In this document: in pieces, positions 16,904 through 25,075 of the stretch
Position numbering within the stretch: position 1 is the first letter of the stretch
Layout of the letters: each line of letters opens with the position of its first letter
Assembly: GCA_905221605.1 (NCBI GenBank)
Contig: CAJNDS010000970.1
Coordinates: 1-47,141 of the forward strand
Length of the DNA: 47,141 bases
DNA from: Symbiodinium natans
Lineage: Eukaryota > Sar > Dinophyceae > Suessiales > Symbiodiniaceae
Reading direction: 5' to 3'
Made by a program: the position numbers and the translations under genes
The notes under the pieces: model-generated
What the model was told of the DNA's origin: nothing
The model's input: the letters and a program-made list of their open reading frames with translations, nothing else
Databases searched by the model: none

Positions 16904-17112
16904 TTCGCGCCCGCCCGCCCCTGGCTTGCCCGCCCACCCGCCCAGCCAGGTTACTTTGCGAGAGTTAGTCGACCTCCAGCGGTCTGCAGCAGTGCAGCGG
17001 TCTAGGACTGAGGAATGCGCCGGCATGCGCGCCCCGGCGAGGAGCTTAGTTGACTTTGCGTGGAGCTTAGTTGACGTGACCAACAGTGAAACTCTTGGTC
17101 ATGAGGGGGAGT
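16904..17112 (+). other. Non-coding 3' remnant of copia II
   Basis: 209 bp. It opens with a C-rich run (16909-16946) made of repeated CCCG/CCCA blocks; the complementary strand has several GGG runs and could fold as a G-quadruplex. A 14-bp direct repeat GGAGCTTAGTTGAC occurs at 17041 and 17062. A purine stretch AGGGGGAG just before 17112 may be the polypurine tract. No membrane ORF is found here, unlike in copia I and III. Confidence 0.5.
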
Positions 17113-17125
17113 TGATATATGTGAC
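17113..17125 (+). repeat. 13-bp unit-junction repeat, copy 1
   Basis: TGATATATGTGAC. The same 13 bases stand at 25912, 43779 and 46241, always at the start of a LINE-type unit. Here the left neighbour is copia II, not a LINE tail, so the motif is either the unit's true 5' end or a target duplication. Confidence 0.8.
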
Positions 17126-17134
17126 TGGCTCAAG
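17126..17134 (+). other. Spliced-leader relic at the start of unit A
   Basis: TGGCTCAAG equals the last nine bases of the dinoflagellate spliced leader. In unit C the same place has a longer leader relic, which makes chance unlikely. It suggests that the LINE RNA was trans-spliced before reverse transcription. Confidence 0.6.
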
Positions 17135-17165
17135 TTTCGGCTCAACCCCGGTGGGGTGCACACAG

Positions 17166-17203
17166 TAGCTGAGCGGTAGCTGTGGTGAACCAGCCTCGAG
17201 TCC
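17166..17203 (+). promoter_or_regulatory. tRNA-like A and B boxes in LINE leader A
   Basis: TAGCTGAGCGGT (17166-17177) resembles a Pol III A box and GCCTCGAGTCC (17193-17203) a B box. The flanking GTAGC...GCGGTAG looks like a tRNA D arm. The boxes are closer together than in a full tRNA. The same pair is in units B and C, where C has diverged elsewhere. Internal promoter use is inference. Confidence 0.4.
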
Positions 17204-17276
17204 TCAAACAGTCGTTGGGGAACAGGCCTCATTCAACCCCAGCTTGTCCGTAGTTAGAGCCATCTGTGTGTCAGTG

Positions 17277-17331
17277 CAAGGTGAGTCTCTCCCTTGCTGC
17301 TAGGCTGAGCAGCAAGTGAGTCTCTCCTTGT
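17277..17331 (+). other. Structured leader segment of unit A
   Basis: Contains GTGAGTCTCTCC twice (17281 and 17316), each flanked by CAAG and CTTG/TTG, with an 8-bp perfect stem CTTGCTGC/GCAGCAAG (17293-17300 with 17309-17316) between them. The flanking CAAG/CTTG can pair in alternative ways. Nothing coding is seen in the leader 17135-17398. Confidence 0.5.
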
Positions 17332-17398
17332 TCCCTACGGCCTCCGGCCTGGGGTCCCCCACACCACGGCGGGCAGAGAGCGATCTCGCACCCTCGAG

Positions 17399-17644
17399 GT
17401 GCAGCGTTTTGGGGTAGCCGAGAGGGTTCCCTTGGAGGAATCCATCAAGCCCTATTCACAAGCCGAGTTCGAGGAGCAGCCCAGTGCCCGCGACCTCACA
17501 CCGGGGCAGAGGGTCACAAACCAACTCCGTGCTTTGGCTCGTTGGTCTAAGACCAGGAACGACTGGATCGTTGACGCTGGAAAACTTCTGTCGGAGGCCC
17601 GCCGGCAGAAGTGGTGTGCCGAACTCAATAAGTCCAACATCTGA
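17399..17644 (+). CDS. Possible small upstream ORF of unit A
   Basis: About 80 codons open in the same frame as ORF1, ending at TGA 17642, with no ATG start (the first usable triplet is GTG). The C-terminal half (GQRVTNQLRALARWSKTRND) reads like a folded, basic helical protein. The counterpart in unit B (26198-26443) is identical, which proves little because A and B are so similar. It may be a coding exon, a decayed N-terminal part of ORF1, or chance. Confidence 0.25.
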   Translation: MQRFGVAERVPLEESIKPYSQAEFEEQPSARDLTPGQRVTNQLRALARWSKTRNDWIVDAGKLLSEARRQKWCAELNKSNI

Positions 17645-17698
17645 GCCCTTCCTTCAGGCTAGGAGCCTCTGTTTTCTACTTGGCTCTTCCTGACCAAG

Positions 17699-18661
17699 AT
17701 GAGCTTCACAACCTGCGAGCATTGCTACACAGGATGGGTTCCTCGCCAGGACCTAGCTTGGTATCCCACCTGTTGGCATTGTGGCAAACCGTGGAAAAAG
17801 AAGCCAAAGAAAACGGGGGATTGGTCCTGGGGCACAGAGAGGAAGTGGACGCCGGAGCGGGTGAGAATCTCCCCAAAAGCTCAAAAGGGCATCAGAGCTG
17901 TGAAGGCCCTAGATCAGGCATGGCAGCACCTGGATGAAGGAGCCCGGACTGCGTTAGAAGCGGCAGGCTGGACCCCGAAGCACCCGCAACCACCCCCGGG
18001 CCTGGAAGCCAGAGGAGCCATGTCTGATCAAGAATACAAGGAGGCCGCACAGAGCCTGTGGAACGGAGCAGATGAAGCAGCCAAGATTCTGCTCAAGGAA
18101 GCAGGCATCGAGGAGCCCAAGGATGAGCAAATGGAGGAGGTTCCACCAAAAGTGCGACTTCAGAAAACAATGGCGGCCTACAAACAGAACACGAATGAGC
18201 TTCGCTCGCTCATTGCCAAGAAGGTTCAGCTCCAAAGCCGCACCGAAAGGCTCAAGGAACAGTTTGAGCAGAGTATGAAAGAACTTGCAGCAATGTCGGA
18301 GAAAATCGCCCAGAAAGAGCAGGACATCCTCAAGATCCAATCTGCAGTCAAGGAGCAGGTTGAAAAGGAGGATCAACCAAAGCAGGCCGTTGAAGCCAGC
18401 AGGCTCCTAAGATGTGCCGGCATTGCCCTCACGCCTGAGCAGCAGGCGCAGCTGAACAAGCATCTCAGACATGAGGCCGAAGAAGGGGAGCCCCAGAATT
18501 TTCCCACCTGGAAGAAGGAGGTGGGAGTACCCGCCGAGTTGATAGGTGCTGCCCTTCCAGAGGGAACAGAGTTCGGCCCGACAAGAAGAAGATTGGATTT
18601 TCGGAGTAGCCCAACCGAGGGTCGAGCTACTCCCCTTGAAAATCAGGATGAGCATCTGTAG
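17699..18661 (+). CDS. LINE ORF1 protein, unit A
   Basis: 320 codons from ATG 17699. The N-terminus has a zinc-ribbon pattern, C6-x2-C9 and C25-x2-C28, followed by a basic segment. The middle holds a helical repeat (EGARTALEAAGW and similar), and residues about 150-220 form a long heptad-rich coiled coil (LQKTMAAYKQNTNELRSLIA and on). The layout of zinc site, coiled coil and basic tail fits a LINE ORF1 RNA-binding chaperone that trimerises on element RNA. I cannot assign it to a named ORF1 class. It ends with UAG at 18659, and the same frame stays open straight into ORF2. Confidence 0.75.
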   Translation: MSFTTCEHCYTGWVPRQDLAWYPTCWHCGKPWKKKPKKTGDWSWGTERKWTPERVRISPKAQKGIRAVKALDQAWQHLDEGARTALEAAGWTPKHPQPPPGLEARGAMSDQEYKEAAQSLWNGADEAAKILLKEAGIEEPKDEQMEEVPPKVRLQKTMAAYKQNTNELRSLIAKKVQLQSRTERLKEQFEQSMKELAAMSEKIAQKEQDILKIQSAVKEQVEKEDQPKQAVEASRLLRCAGIALTPEQQAQLNKHLRHEAEEGEPQNFPTWKKEVGVPAELIGAALPEGTEFGPTRRRLDFRSSPTEGRATPLENQDEHL

Positions 18662-19387
18662 GGCACAGGGCCACAGTGGAGTGAGGCGCGGCACTCCCTC
18701 TGGCAAGGGCCCGCAGCGAACGCGTCACAGTTTTGCAGTATAGCAGGTGGATGTGCACCGTTGGAGCAGCCAGTTTTTCTGCCTCCTCAGGAGGGTCACA
18801 GGCTTCGGCGCCATTGGAGACCGAAGCAAGGAGGCAAGGAGACCCAGGGCAGTCAAGGCCCGCGATTGAGCCCTGTGGTCAAATATGTTCTAAACAGGCT
18901 GGACTCCGCCTGCAAGACTTACACGACCATGGCTCATGAAGAGCAAGCCCCAGTTCCCACACATGGGTTTGGGGCGCAATTTTGCAGCACTCCGAATACT
19001 CTCGACTCTGACCGAGGAGCTACTCCCCTGCTCTTACCGGCGGATACGGAGCATGAAGAGAGTTTCTCCTTCAGCACGCAGGAGCAGCCTGTTTGTGCAG
19101 AAGGTACGGCTAGTGTAAACAAGTGGCTTTCGAGGAGTAGGAGAAAGACCACTCCCAGAAAGACAGCACTGGCCTTTGTTAAAGCGGAGTCGCCAGTCGG
19201 CCTCAGTGGCCCCAAATTCTTTCCCGCGTCCTTGCTAGATGATAGCGACATGACGCAAACCCCAGCAACTTGTACAGCTTCAGTGGGAACCAGACTACCT
19301 TCAGGGCATACTGGTCAAAAAACCAGGAAGAAGCATGCCCTGTGGAACCACGAAACCGAAAGCAAGCCAAGCTGTGGCACAAGTTAG
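18662..19387 (+). CDS. N-terminal part of LINE ORF2, unit A (broken by 1-bp deletion)
   Basis: Open in the ORF1 frame immediately after its UAG. The first ATG is at 18929 in a good context (CCATGG). The protein is Ser/Thr/Arg-rich with no clear domain and leads toward the endonuclease. At about 19341 unit A has one T fewer than unit B (CCCTGTGG versus CCCTTGTGG). This throws the frame into a stop at 19385; in B the frame runs on into the endonuclease. ORF2 of A therefore cannot be made whole by normal translation. Confidence 0.65.
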   Translation, partial: GTGPQWSEARHSLWQGPAANASQFCSIAGGCAPLEQPVFLPPQEGHRLRRHWRPKQGGKETQGSQGPRLSPVVKYVLNRLDSACKTYTTMAHEEQAPVPTHGFGAQFCSTPNTLDSDRGATPLLLPADTEHEESFSFSTQEQPVCAEGTASVNKWLSRSRRKTTPRKTALAFVKAESPVGLSGPKFFPASLLDDSDMTQTPATCTASVGTRLPSGHTGQKTRKKHALWNHETESKPSCGTS

Positions 19388-22300
19388 AGGTTCAACTCGA
19401 CGGACAGCACGCTATCAGTGCCGAAGCCGAAGAGACGATCATTGAACTAGCGGACCAAGCCCCTCAGAACGAAGGGCTCTTGGAGCACTGGACCTTGGAG
19501 CAGCTTTTCAGCTGTGCTTCTCGAGGCCCGTCGGTAGGGGTATCACCCTTGAGGATGGCTCTCAAGGACGTGCAACAGCAGCTAAGCCTTCCCTCCAAAG
19601 AACCCCTTCAAATTCGCTCTTCCAATGTCACCAGTTGGAGGGCGGAAATTGTTACCTGGCTTGACCAACTCAAGGAGCCGGTTGTGTGCCTTCAAGAAAC
19701 CCACCTTATCGGAGACTCAAGAGAGTCAGCGGCCCGGAAAGCAGCACGATGCGGCTATGAGTTGCATGGCGGGTCGGGCTCCCCTGGTCAAGGGAAAGGA
19801 GTCCTCGGAGGTACGGGGATCTTGGTCCGTAAGCATTGGCAAGCCCGGTTCTTAAATCATGTTTCTTTCGAGGGGGGCGGTTTCACTGCAGTTGCGGTCA
19901 GAACAAGACAGGCGGAGATTGCATGCTTCAGCGTCTACTTGCGGTCAGGTGTAGCGTATGACTCGCACCCAAACGCTGAAATCCTGTCCCGCCTAATGGC
20001 AAATATAAAGGCTCACTCCGGGCACTGGTTTGCCATAGGGGATTGGAATGTGGCTCCAGAGGAGCTCCTGGCCAGTAACATCCTCAGTGAACTTCAAGCT
20101 TACCCGATTGTGACTGGGCAGGCTACGTGTGATAGTGGCAACGAACTTGACTACTGCATCTGCAGCAGCAAGCTCAGGAGCATCTCCAGCATCGCTGCAG
20201 ATTGGACTGCTCCACATCGGCCCCACTCTAGCCTGATCCTCACTTGTGATACGATGGGGGGCCAGTGTAAGGTTTTCCAGCTTCCTGCGTTTGGACCTGT
20301 TGGTGAAGTGGCAGGGTGCAGCAGGAAAATGCCGTGCATCACGCATATCAAGTGGATGGGGCGCGAGATTTCTGATGAAGTCTCGCTGGCATTTGCCGCC
20401 CTGGCACAAGAGTGTTCGGCAACGGTGTGTCCCGAAGAAACCGCAGTCCGGGGCATCACCTTGTCATTGAAACACGGTCGACTTCTGGCCCCGTCCAAAG
20501 TCTATAAGTACACGGACAATCATGCAAAATGGCAGAGGCTGCAGGTCTGGACAAATAAAACCCCCCAAAAAATCATCAAAGCCGAAGAGCTCGAGAACCT
20601 GTTGTCAGGCCTGATTGATTCCGAGGCCCAGGAAATCAATGGCGACAAACAGGCAAAGATCAAATCCCTTCTCGCCGGGGAAGATGACATCGACACCCGC
20701 AAGTGGATCGCGGACGAAGCCTCAAGGGCCCAAAAGGAGCACGTCCGTTGCGACAAGGAGCGTTACAAGGAGTGGCTTGACGGCGCCGTTCAGAAAGGAA
20801 TGAGGCCTCTCTTCCGCGCCATGAAAAGCCATGAATCTGGTCTTGATAGGCCTTTCCAAACAATGGAACCCATGCTCCGTCCATACTGCCGATTGGCCCA
20901 GTGGCAACCGATCTGGCAAGGAGAGTTCGAGCCTGTTCCAACCGTTTTTCCCCTACTGCTCGAAGAAGCCAAGCGAGAGGCCGAGCTACTCCCTCCGCTA
21001 GACCCGCTGGCAATCATGCTCCGCATCAAACGTCTGCCTCTGAAAGCCCCAGGACCAGATGGATGGACGATTCCCTTCCTTAAAGCCCTGCCTGAAAAAC
21101 GGGTCGAGGATCTCACCCATTTCTTTCACCTTGTGGAAAAAACCGGCCAGGCCCCGCATCAGTGGTGTACCACTCAGGTCACCATGCTTGTTAAGTCGGT
21201 AGAGATCGAACGCCCGATTGCTCTATGCCATGTAGCGTACAAGCTTTGGACCCAAGCCAGGTACAACCTGGTGGCTGAATGGATGGCCCGCTTTGAGCTT
21301 GTAGCTCCGTGTGACGCGGCCCGTCCAGGACAAGCTTGTTTGGACATTTCTGTCCGCAGAGTCTTCCTCTCCGAAATCAGCCGTTCGAGAGGTTTAAGTA
21401 GGGTGAGTATCTTCATCGACCTCACTACTTTTTATGAGACAGTCGAGCATGAGCTGTTGATCCAACAAGCCAAAATCCTGGGTTTCCCCCAGGTCGTCCT
21501 CAATATAGCGCTCCAGATATATCGAGGCGAAAGACTGATCTCCTCCGAGGGTCGAGTTTCTCACCCCTTATGGGCCAGCAGGGGCATCATGGCAGGCTGC
21601 CCCATAGCCCCTGCCTTGGCAAAGCTGGCATTGTTTCCCACTTGCCAGAAAGTTTACCAGTCGAACCAGATCCAGTCCATGGATGTATGGCTGGACGACA
21701 TCTCTGTCGATGTCGAGCACCGCGAACCGCAGGTAGCAGCAAGGCAGGCGCTTGCAGTGTTCCGCGCGCTTCAGTCGGAGCTAGGAGCAGCTAAGCTGCA
21801 GCTCAGCATCCGGAAGTCCGCTTTTGTATGCTCTGATGGGTCTGCGGAAAAAGAGCTCCGTATCAGGAGAAAGGTCAAAGAGCCGCAGGTGCAAAGTCTC
21901 GTCAAAGACCTGGGGGCGGATTCGTCTGGAGGCCGAAGGAGGCGGGTAAAGACCTCAAACAGCCGCATTCAGAAAGCGGTCAAGAGGAGCGCCAAACTTC
22001 ATCGGTTAGGGCTAGGCCAGAAAAAGCATGCGATTCGCGCTTTTAAAACCAGCGCCTTTACGGCGGGCACCTGGGGGCACCAGGCCCAAGGGCTATCTCC
22101 AAAGAGAATGAAGGTGGTGAGGGGAATGGCGGTGTCCCACTCCACCAGACTGGCGCTTGGTTCAGCGGACGTGGTCTTTGATATGGGCGAGTTTAATGTC
22201 CAAGACCCGGTTATCCGCATCGTTCTGGAACATTGGGACAGCCTAAGCCGGTGCGTTGCTATCAATGGCCCGTGTGCGCCACGCGTTCAACAAGCATGGG

Positions 22301-23922
22301 GGGTAACGTGGAAAAGACTTGCGAGAGCGGCTCACCCCTGGAGACTAGCAGCTGGCCCGATTGCAGCTATGGTGTGCTATCTTCGCGACATGGGTTTTGA
22401 AGCTCCCGCCATGGAAGTATGGTCGAGGCCAGGCCTCACCATTAGACTCGAGTGGGGAAACGCCAAAACGGCACGGCAGGTGAAGGAGCAGCTGCGAGGA
22501 GCCATGCTGCGCGATCGTTGGGGGCGAATTGCAAGCCAGCACGGCGGCGGAGGAGCCGAGCATGGTTTAGACTGGACGACCCACAGGAGCCTGCTAAAAA
22601 AGGCCAAAGGGAACACTCTAAAGGTAACAGGGCTACGCATGGTCTGGCAAGGCGCTGTAGCCTTCAATGGACATGGCGGGCACGCGGTGTGCACGAGGTG
22701 CGGTGGGGCCAACTCCTTTGTGCATGCGCTCCACACTTGCCCTGCGTGGGCAGCGCACGACATTGGCCCCGACCCTGAGTGGAGGAGTAGGGTGGATGCA
22801 CCAGAATGTTTCTGGCTGAGAGGGCTAGTCCCAGCCCCGCTTACCAAGCACCCTGACCACCCTCCCTTGATCCTTGAAACCCGTGTTGAAGGAAACCTTG
22901 AAGAAGCGGCACAGAGCTGCCAACCAGTCTGGTTTGGTACAGACGGATCAGGAGGACCACAGGCCTCCGATCCCAGGCTCAGAATGGCAACCTGGAGCTT
23001 AGTTGCCATACAGCGCAAGGATGGCCATCTGCCGGCATGCTGCTGGCAAGGCCCGGAGCCGGATCCGGCCTACAAGATTGTGGGGTATGCGGTGGGGGCC
23101 CTTCAGGTAGGTTTCACGGTCAATGACGCCGAGTCAAAGGCACTTGACTTCCTTTTGGGCCTGTCCAACCAAAACAATTTTGTTGCCTGCGATAGCAAAA
23201 TTGCGCTCACCAGACTTAAAAACCCCAACGCCCATTTCCTTTGGCCTAGTATATGGACCGCAGGTCAGGATGACCGTAATAGATTAAAACCGGTCTGGAC
23301 AAAAGGGCACTTAACCAAAGAGGAGCACGCAGCCAGGCATGGCACCGGCTCCTTATGGGCCTGGGAAGCCAACAGACATGCTGACTGGCTGTGCGGTCAG
23401 AAGGCCAAAGAGATTCTGTCACAAGAGCATGTGGCAAACGTCAAGCAAATTGACAGCACTGCACGAGAGATCTCCACTTTCTTAGGAAAGCGAGCTGAGT
23501 TCCTCCTCGCCAACTGCCCGCTGCCCTCAGCAAATGAGGTCAAATTTGAGAGGAAGGCTAAGGCCAAGGTCGCGCCTCCCTCCAAAAAAGGACCCAATAA
23601 AAAACAGCTTCTTTTGCATGCAGTCAAGGAGGCGAATCCTCAGACCATGCACAATTGGAAAATCTCTAGCGGAGAAAGCACCAACAACCTGTGCATCAAG
23701 TGCGAAGGGTGCGGGCTTTACGTGCAACAAGTCGATCCGCATGAGGTGGTTGTGCACGTTCTTCAGTTCCCGTGCCAGAGTCTGCCTGTGCCCACCTCGA
23801 CTCCGTGGGGCTTTCATGTGTCTCACCCACATGATCAACCTTGGAGAGTCAGTGGTATGCAAAAAGTGCGGCGCTTTCCAAGCTGTCAGAATCCTAAAGG
23901 CCAAACCGGGATGTCAAGGTAG
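19342..23922 (+). CDS. LINE ORF2, unit A: endonuclease, reverse transcriptase, RNase H
   Basis: Start set where the frame becomes the continuation of the ORF2 N-part (1-bp lesion just upstream). AP-type endonuclease, about 19610-20250: SSNVTSW, CLQETHL (Glu), GGTGILV, AIGDWNV (Asp/Asn), ELDYCI (Asp) and PHRPHSS (His). Reverse transcriptase, about 21040-21740: KAPGPDGW, motif A FIDLTTFYETVEHE, motif B GIMAGCPIAPAL, motif C with WLDDIS (Leu in place of the usual Ala/Val). A basic thumb/linker follows. RNase H, about 22930-23400: FGTDGSGG, NDAESKALDF, ACDSKIAL and NRHADWL, all four acidic sites present. A C-terminal Cys patch (CIKCEGCGLY) lies near 23693-23725. The protein would nick target DNA and prime reverse transcription there. 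Confidence 0.88.
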   Translation: MEPRNRKQAKLWHKLEVQLDGQHAISAEAEETIIELADQAPQNEGLLEHWTLEQLFSCASRGPSVGVSPLRMALKDVQQQLSLPSKEPLQIRSSNVTSWRAEIVTWLDQLKEPVVCLQETHLIGDSRESAARKAARCGYELHGGSGSPGQGKGVLGGTGILVRKHWQARFLNHVSFEGGGFTAVAVRTRQAEIACFSVYLRSGVAYDSHPNAEILSRLMANIKAHSGHWFAIGDWNVAPEELLASNILSELQAYPIVTGQATCDSGNELDYCICSSKLRSISSIAADWTAPHRPHSSLILTCDTMGGQCKVFQLPAFGPVGEVAGCSRKMPCITHIKWMGREISDEVSLAFAALAQECSATVCPEETAVRGITLSLKHGRLLAPSKVYKYTDNHAKWQRLQVWTNKTPQKIIKAEELENLLSGLIDSEAQEINGDKQAKIKSLLAGEDDIDTRKWIADEASRAQKEHVRCDKERYKEWLDGAVQKGMRPLFRAMKSHESGLDRPFQTMEPMLRPYCRLAQWQPIWQGEFEPVPTVFPLLLEEAKREAELLPPLDPLAIMLRIKRLPLKAPGPDGWTIPFLKALPEKRVEDLTHFFHLVEKTGQAPHQWCTTQVTMLVKSVEIERPIALCHVAYKLWTQARYNLVAEWMARFELVAPCDAARPGQACLDISVRRVFLSEISRSRGLSRVSIFIDLTTFYETVEHELLIQQAKILGFPQVVLNIALQIYRGERLISSEGRVSHPLWASRGIMAGCPIAPALAKLALFPTCQKVYQSNQIQSMDVWLDDISVDVEHREPQVAARQALAVFRALQSELGAAKLQLSIRKSAFVCSDGSAEKELRIRRKVKEPQVQSLVKDLGADSSGGRRRRVKTSNSRIQKAVKRSAKLHRLGLGQKKHAIRAFKTSAFTAGTWGHQAQGLSPKRMKVVRGMAVSHSTRLALGSADVVFDMGEFNVQDPVIRIVLEHWDSLSRCVAINGPCAPRVQQAWGVTWKRLARAAHPWRLAAGPIAAMVCYLRDMGFEAPAMEVWSRPGLTIRLEWGNAKTARQVKEQLRGAMLRDRWGRIASQHGGGGAEHGLDWTTHRSLLKKAKGNTLKVTGLRMVWQGAVAFNGHGGHAVCTRCGGANSFVHALHTCPAWAAHDIGPDPEWRSRVDAPECFWLRGLVPAPLTKHPDHPPLILETRVEGNLEEAAQSCQPVWFGTDGSGGPQASDPRLRMATWSLVAIQRKDGHLPACCWQGPEPDPAYKIVGYAVGALQVGFTVNDAESKALDFLLGLSNQNNFVACDSKIALTRLKNPNAHFLWPSIWTAGQDDRNRLKPVWTKGHLTKEEHAARHGTGSLWAWEANRHADWLCGQKAKEILSQEHVANVKQIDSTAREISTFLGKRAEFLLANCPLPSANEVKFERKAKAKVAPPSKKGPNKKQLLLHAVKEANPQTMHNWKISSGESTNNLCIKCEGCGLYVQQVDPHEVVVHVLQFPCQSLPVPTSTPWGFHVSHPHDQPWRVSGMQKVRRFPSCQNPKGQTGMSR

Positions 23923-24232
23923 GTGCAGCCAGGTCTGCAAGAAGCCTAACAGCAAATTCCAAGAAGCCCAAAAAAGAAGCCTAGACCCCAAGGCTGGCGT
24001 GAAAGCCTTCTTCGGCTTGAGGCAGAGTTGCTCGCCCCATCCCGCAGCCGTTGTGCCTTCAAACACTAGTGTATGTGAAGCAGTGGCAAGTAGCAGCACA
24101 GGAGAGTCTCTCCCTCAGATTCCTCCTTTGCCTCCTCAGACCACACCCGCTTTTCCCAAGCCTAAAGAAAAAATTAAAGCCAAAGCAAAAAAGGATGGCC
24201 TGACACAAACCGCTCTCTCTTTTAGGAAGTGA
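23816..24232 (+). CDS. ORF2 tail in a second frame: second Cys patch and basic tail
   Basis: From ATG 23816 in the ORF1 frame, overlapping the end of the main ORF2 frame. It reads MCLTHMINLGESVVCKKCGA, then C-x3-C-x3-C, then a Ser/Pro and Lys-rich tail (KIKAKAKKDGL). Together with CIKCEGCG in the main frame this looks like a pair of H/C zinc modules split by a frame change. Unit B has the same split. The stop at 24230 lies 3 bp before the ORF3 ATG and in the same frame. It could be an old frameshift or a recoding site. Confidence 0.45.
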   Translation: MCLTHMINLGESVVCKKCGAFQAVRILKAKPGCQGRCSQVCKKPNSKFQEAQKRSLDPKAGVKAFFGLRQSCSPHPAAVVPSNTSVCEAVASSSTGESLPQIPPLPPQTTPAFPKPKEKIKAKAKKDGLTQTALSFRK

Positions 24233-24235
24233 GCT

Positions 24236-25075
24236 ATGGGAAAAGGATGGAAGAAAGGACACGGCAAATCCAAAGGCCTCAAAGGCAAGCAATCAAGATT
24301 GCCACAAGAAGAGCTGGATGCAGCATGGGAGGTGAACATGGAAAGAAGCGCGCGAGATCTCCCTACAAAAAGCCCCGGCTCGATCTCCAGGAGTAAAGCA
24401 AGGAGCCATGCTAGGCATCTTGCCTTAGCGGAAAGCGATGCGCGTTTCCGGGCGAGCTCAACACCTCGCCCTACACCACCTGCTCCTCCGCCAAGCAGGC
24501 GAGGCCAGGAGGAAGACGTGCCCGAAGATCCTTCGGATGCAACCCAGGAGTGGCGCTCCGATCAGCTTTCCCCCTGGGAACGAAGGGTCAAGTTAAGAAG
24601 CTCCTCTGATTCAAGCGGGCACAGAAGGGAAGAGGTTCTCTCCCGAAATGCGGCTCCTCTGCCAAACTCCTCCTCATTGAACCCTGGGCGCCCTGTCGTC
24701 CACGCGGAGGTTGAGGATCTCACCTCTCTTCTTGACCCCGCAAGCTTTCCCGAGAGCTCAGGGTGGCCCCAGGACAACCAAGCATTCGAGGCAAACCCTC
24801 AGACAGTTAGAGCGACTAGTTCAGGAAGAAACGTCGCAGTGGCAGCAGACGAGCGTCAGAGGGCAGACCCACAGGAAGCCGCGTTCCACTTTCAAGGCCA
24901 GTGGAAGGCACACCGCGGCAAGCCAAAGGAACCTCTGCACTATCTTCCTGTCAACCTAGTCATGATCCATGACGTCACCCACAGCCTCCATGTTCGGGAC
25001 ACCATGGATCTGACTATGCTCATGTTCGGCCGTACGCGAGTAGCCTATGTAGCCGAATCGGCTCCCCTGGTGTGA
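24236..25075 (+). CDS. LINE ORF3, unit A
   Basis: 279 codons from ATG 24236, in-frame and only 3 bp after the previous stop. The first 200 residues are charged and low complexity (Lys/Gly start, Ser/Arg/Pro middle with PTPPAPPPSRRGQEEDVPED). The last 60 (VNLVMIHDVTHSLHVRDTMD to TRVAYVAESAPLV) look like a folded domain. They seem to be the first strands of the kinase-like region that continues in the same frame past TGA 25073. No homologue is recognised for the N-terminal part. Confidence 0.55.
   Translation: MGKGWKKGHGKSKGLKGKQSRLPQEELDAAWEVNMERSARDLPTKSPGSISRSKARSHARHLALAESDARFRASSTPRPTPPAPPPSRRGQEEDVPEDPSDATQEWRSDQLSPWERRVKLRSSSDSSGHRREEVLSRNAAPLPNSSSLNPGRPVVHAEVEDLTSLLDPASFPESSGWPQDNQAFEANPQTVRATSSGRNVAVAADERQRADPQEAAFHFQGQWKAHRGKPKEPLHYLPVNLVMIHDVTHSLHVRDTMDLTMLMFGRTRVAYVAESAPLV

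Larger units (their letters stand above)
8353..17112 (+). mobile_element. Ty1/copia retrotransposon II (3' end lost at LINE A)
   Basis: Second copia element, related to I in Gag and Pol but clearly diverged. It has a PBS at 8356, Gag-protease, accessory ORFs, integrase, RT, RNase H and the extra C-terminal domain. A purine-rich stretch (17105-17111) lies just before LINE unit A, and no 3' LTR or membrane ORF is seen before the LINE begins. Either the LINE inserted at the start of the 3' LTR or the end was lost. Pol is broken across two frames near 13990. Confidence 0.88.

Noticed and set aside
17105-17125. TGATATATG after a purine stretch as the 3' LTR start of copia II
   Set aside because: The same 13 bp starts every LINE-type unit and no match exists in the 5' LTR region before 8352, so LTR identity cannot be supported.
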